A stretch of 31,588 bases of DNA. Origin: a virus. Shown here piece by piece: positions 29,168-31,588 of the stretch (position 1 is its first letter; the number at the start of each line of letters is the position of its first letter). The translations under genes were made by a program, and so were the position numbers. Below the pieces are notes generated by a model. It had not been told where the DNA came from, made no database searches, and saw only the letters and a list, made by a program, of their open reading frames with translations. The stretch covers positions 1-31,588 of IMG/VR virus record IMGVR_UViG_3300022074_000219. The stretch is one strand, 5' to 3'.

Positions 29168-29458
29168 ATGGCAATACGCACAATCATAGATCACACCACA
29201 GGCCTCAAAAACGAATTTGTTACTGAGGACAACAAACACATATACCACACCACGCAAGACGTTAAACCTGTTTTAGACGCAGTTAAAAACTATAGTGAAT
29301 TGCAACCTGGCAAAGAATTTAGGCATGTAGCCGAGATACCTATGGTAATATATCAACAGATGTTACGAGAAGGATCTACTAAAGATAAAAAGCATCTTAA
29401 AAAATGGTTAAACGATCCAGACAATAAAATGTTTAGAGTTTGGAAAGGCAAAATATGA
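29168..29458 (+). CDS. Hypothetical protein, 96 aa
   Basis: The ATG stands three bases after the terminator T-run, with no Shine-Dalgarno. The protein has MAIRTIIDHTTGLKNEFVTE, then DAVKNYSELQPGKEFRHVAE and IYQQMLREGSTKDKKHLKKW ending in RVWKGKI. It is mixed alpha/beta and basic. It is a familiar hypothetical between capsid and adaptor genes in marine phages. Expression would need transcription reading through the terminator or starting within it. The stop overlaps the next ATG by four bases. Confidence 0.75.
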   Translation: MAIRTIIDHTTGLKNEFVTEDNKHIYHTTQDVKPVLDAVKNYSELQPGKEFRHVAEIPMVIYQQMLREGSTKDKKHLKKWLNDPDNKMFRVWKGKI

Positions 29459-30099
29459 CGTATTCAGAATTAAAAACAAGGATTGCTAGTTATTTAAACA
29501 GAAGTGATTTAACTTCTGAGTTAGATGGTTTTATTGACCAAACAGAAGCGGAGTTGAATAGAAGATTAAGAGCTGCCGACATGGTTAAAAGAGCAACAGC
29601 TACGGCAGAACTACAATATTTATCTTTACCCACAGATTGGTTAGAAGTTATAAACGTAGAAATTACTTCAAATGATTTTAAGCCTGTATTACAACAATCT
29701 ATTGAGTCTTTAGACGTACATAGGGCAGCAAACGACAACATAACAGGCCAACCAATTTTTTATGCAATAGTGGATAACACAATGGAGTTCTCTCCAAAAC
29801 CAGATAAAGCATACACTTTACAACTTACTTACTATGAAAAAATTGCAGCGCTTAGTGATTCCAATACAAGTAACTTTGTATCTAATAATCATCCTGACGT
29901 TTATTTATATGGCGCTTTAAAACACGCATCATTGTTTCTTATGGAAGATGACAGAGCTGCTAGATTTAGCGCTTTGTTTGAAAAAGCATTAGAAGAAATA
30001 AGACTTCAAGAAGAGAATAAAGAATTTAGTAAAGGCTCACTATTACCAAGAAGAAGAACTTATGGTAAGGCTAAAAAAAATGTATACTTTATGAGTTAA
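29455..30099 (+). CDS. Head-tail adaptor (SU10 adaptor-like), 214 aa
   Basis: The start at 29455 is preferred: its ATG overlaps the upstream TGA and AAAGG lies six bases before. The protein has a helical front (MTYSELKTRIASYLNRSD, then DGFIDQTEAELNRRLRAADM), a beta core (YLSLPTDWLEVINVEI, FYAIVDNTMEFSPKPDKAYT) and a C-terminal helix with a basic end (RRRTYGKAKK). This arrangement matches the phage adaptor family that connects portal to tail, placed after the capsid in SU10-like phages. The family is good; the exact stoichiometry is unknown. Confidence 0.8.
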   Translation: MTYSELKTRIASYLNRSDLTSELDGFIDQTEAELNRRLRAADMVKRATATAELQYLSLPTDWLEVINVEITSNDFKPVLQQSIESLDVHRAANDNITGQPIFYAIVDNTMEFSPKPDKAYTLQLTYYEKIAALSDSNTSNFVSNNHPDVYLYGALKHASLFLMEDDRAARFSALFEKALEEIRLQEENKEFSKGSLLPRRRTYGKAKKNVYFMS

Positions 30100-30111
30100 T
30101 AAGAGGAAAAA

Positions 30112-30501
30112 ATGTCTGGATTTACTGATTATTTAGAAGATGCTTTATTAAAGCACGTTTTTACAAACACAGCGTACACTTCACCAACAACTGTGTATGC
30201 TGCTTTATTTACTGTAGCTCCATCCGATACTGGTGGCGGTACTGAAGTTTCTGGTGGAGCTTACGCCAGACAATCAATGGCTTTTTCTGTGTCAGGGACA
30301 GGCACATTAGCAACTAACTCTGCTGCGGTAGAATATCCAACTGCAACTGCTGATTACGGAACGGTTGTAGCTGTAGGTATATTTGATGCTAGCACAAGCG
30401 GTAATTTATTAGCATACGCAAACTTAACAACTTCAAAAACTGTCTCTTCAGGAGATGTATTTAGATTTAACGCAGGTGACGTAGATATAACCCTGACGTA
30501 G
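30112..30501 (+). CDS. Phage tail/virion structural protein, 129 aa
   Basis: GAGG lies close before the ATG. The opening FTDYLEDALLKHVFTNTAYT, then TVYAALFTVAPSDTGGGTEV and SGGAYARQSMAFSV, is a widely found phage virion-protein pattern (small tail-associated beta protein beginning with a 'TDYLE.ALL.HV' helix). The rest is beta-rich (VAVGIFDASTSGNLLAYANL and DVFRFNAGDVDITL). It forms, with the following gene, the proximal part of the fibre operon. The family has no assigned biochemical role. Confidence 0.78.
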   Translation: MSGFTDYLEDALLKHVFTNTAYTSPTTVYAALFTVAPSDTGGGTEVSGGAYARQSMAFSVSGTGTLATNSAAVEYPTATADYGTVVAVGIFDASTSGNLLAYANLTTSKTVSSGDVFRFNAGDVDITLT

Positions 30502-30505
30502 AGTA

Positions 30506-31051
30506 ATGTCCGAACAAACCTATAATTTTGGACGTTACAACAAGTCTAATTGGAATAATCTTCAATACGATTTTGGTGCGGTAGCTGTTACAGGCGTATC
30601 AGCTTTTACTGCTGATGGTCGTAAAATTAATTTAGGCGCTAGTGCTGTAAGTCTTGCTTCTAGCACATCTGCTAGTGGTTTAAGAATACTTAACACCGAT
30701 GCAGCTACTATAAGCACGACAAGTATTGTCGCTGTTGGTATACAAATAGATTTAGGCGCTTCTGATATATCAGCAGTTTCTAGCCTGGCGGCCACTCCAA
30801 GAATAGTTTTCTTAGGCGCTTCTAATGTAGAAGGTGTATCTGCTCTAGTGTCTGTTAGTTCAGTATTAAGAACATCGCCAGCAGATGTATCAGGAACAAG
30901 TAGTTTTGTATCTCTTGGTGGTTTAAAATGGGAAGAAGAAATAGTCGCTGGAACAACTTTTACAGAACAAACTGTAGCAGATGGGATCTGGACAGAACAA
31001 ACGGTTTCTGCGGCTACATATACAGAATTAGATAAACAGGCTTCAGCGTAA
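30506..31051 (+). CDS. Repeat-containing tail protein, 181 aa
   Basis: The start is 5 bases after the previous stop. Residues 24-142 hold six imperfect repeats of about 20 residues (GASAVSLASSTSASGLRIL, GASDISAVSSLAATPRIVFL, GASNVEGVSALVSVSSVL and similar). The consensus is GA..[VI]S..S....... followed by a hydrophobic pair. A second set of three 10-residue repeats ends the protein (TFTEQTVADG, IWTEQTVSAA, TYTELDKQAS). The regular spacing suggests a beta-solenoid or stacked beta-hairpin shaft. It lies next to a fibre gene and is probably a tail component. The stop shares one base with the next ATG. Confidence 0.75.
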   Translation: MSEQTYNFGRYNKSNWNNLQYDFGAVAVTGVSAFTADGRKINLGASAVSLASSTSASGLRILNTDAATISTTSIVAVGIQIDLGASDISAVSSLAATPRIVFLGASNVEGVSALVSVSSVLRTSPADVSGTSSFVSLGGLKWEEEIVAGTTFTEQTVADGIWTEQTVSAATYTELDKQASA

Positions 31052-31588
31052 TGGCAGATACTACAACAACAAATTTATCGTTAACTAAACCAGAGCTAGA
31101 TGTTTCTACCAACTGGGGACAAAAGTTAAACGCTAACTTAGATGCTATTGATGCAATCTTTAGCGGTACTGGTACAGCCGTATCACTTAATATTGACGGT
31201 GGAGATATTGCATCTGCTGTAACTATAAATAAATCACCTGTCATTACACTAGGTGGCGATCTTACAGGTAACGTTACACTTACTAATTTAGCTAGTGGTA
31301 CTTTGTCAGCTAGTTTAGTTGCTGAAAGCGTACAAGACATAGTAGGACCTATGTTTTCATCTAATACTGAAAACGCTATTTCAGTCGGCTACGAAGACAG
31401 CGATGGCACAATAGATTTATCTGTATTAGTAGACGATAGTTCTATAGAAATTAATTCCCTTAACAATACCTTAAACGTCAAAGCATCAGGTGTAACAAAT
31501 GCTATGTTAGCTGGCTCTATTGCAAACTCTAAATTAGCTAACTCATCAATTACAGTTAGTGATGGAAGCAATACAACGGCAACAGCAC
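31051..31588 (+). CDS. Tail fibre N-terminal part (3'-partial)
   Basis: The ATG shares one base with the previous TAA and the frame stays open to the right edge (179 codons plus one base). The N-terminus TTTTNLSLTKPELDVSTNWG, then QKLNANLDAIDAIF, is the fibre-base domain paralogous to the gene at 2168. A repetitive fibre shaft follows (VTLTNLASGTLSASLVAESV, then KASGVTNAMLAGSIANSKL and ANSSITVSDGSN). The remainder is missing. If the ends join, the frame continues into the S74-bearing part at 3-782, giving about 439 residues. Fibre identity is clear. Confidence 0.85.
   Translation, partial: MADTTTTNLSLTKPELDVSTNWGQKLNANLDAIDAIFSGTGTAVSLNIDGGDIASAVTINKSPVITLGGDLTGNVTLTNLASGTLSASLVAESVQDIVGPMFSSNTENAISVGYEDSDGTIDLSVLVDDSSIEINSLNNTLNVKASGVTNAMLAGSIANSKLANSSITVSDGSNTTATA

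Noticed and set aside
1-31588. tRNA or CRISPR arrays
   Set aside because: No cloverleaf and no regularly spaced long direct repeats with variable spacers; the 22-bp array at 17734 lacks unique spacers of CRISPR type.
1-31588. Terminal direct repeat as proof of circularity
   Set aside because: The first and last bases do not repeat each other; only the reading frame across the join is compatible.

Overview
This 31.6 kb window reads as most or all of the genome of an AT-rich, short-tailed (podovirus-like) tailed phage that is probably temperate. The virion genes are present once each: terminase small and large subunits, a long portal of about 700 residues, an acidic scaffold, an SU10/DUF5309-type capsid, an SU10-type adaptor, a P22 gp10-like stabilisation protein, ejection-type proteins and S74-chaperoned fibres. 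No tape measure, tail tube or sheath gene is visible. The gene families and style resemble phages of marine proteobacteria known from metagenomes. No tRNA gene, ribosomal gene or host gene is present to name the host, so any host assignment is inference.

Layout, left to right: (a) 3-3831, tail-fibre and receptor-binding genes with two small redox or zinc-type proteins. (b) 3832-9652, the gp10-like protein, a possible acyltransferase-like protein and three Gln/Ala-rich probable ejection proteins. (c) 9673-11436, a lysogeny/mobility block: PD-(D/E)XK nuclease, tyrosine integrase, a leftward small regulator and a MerR/Xis-type HTH protein separated by a dyad. (d) 11426-18543, recombination and replication: DUF2800 nuclease, Sak4-like ATPase, SSB-like protein, TOPRIM primase-helicase, C5-cytosine methyltransferase, DUF3310 protein, and an HTH protein resembling replication initiators. 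Between these lies a 22-bp-periodic iteron-like array followed by AT-rich DNA. (e) 18559-19255, four small leftward genes. (f) 19374-29128, packaging and head genes (TerS, TerL, portal), a run of very basic small proteins, a lysis cassette (two membrane proteins, M15 endopeptidase, membrane/coiled-coil protein), scaffold and capsid, closed by a strong intrinsic terminator. (g) 29168-31588, adaptor, tail proteins and a fibre gene that runs off the right edge. Every gap over 300 bases is filled once the small genes are counted.

Both edges lie inside fibre genes. Joining the right edge to the left edge keeps one reading frame open, so the window may be a circular or circularly permuted genome opened inside one fibre gene, though this is not proven.

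The parts fit a phage that replicates with host DNA polymerase. It supplies its own primase-helicase, SSB-like protein, recombinase-type ATPase and nuclease, but no polymerase or RNA polymerase. The iteron-like array beside the initiator-like HTH gene is the most interesting signal and suggests plasmid-style, iteron-driven initiation.
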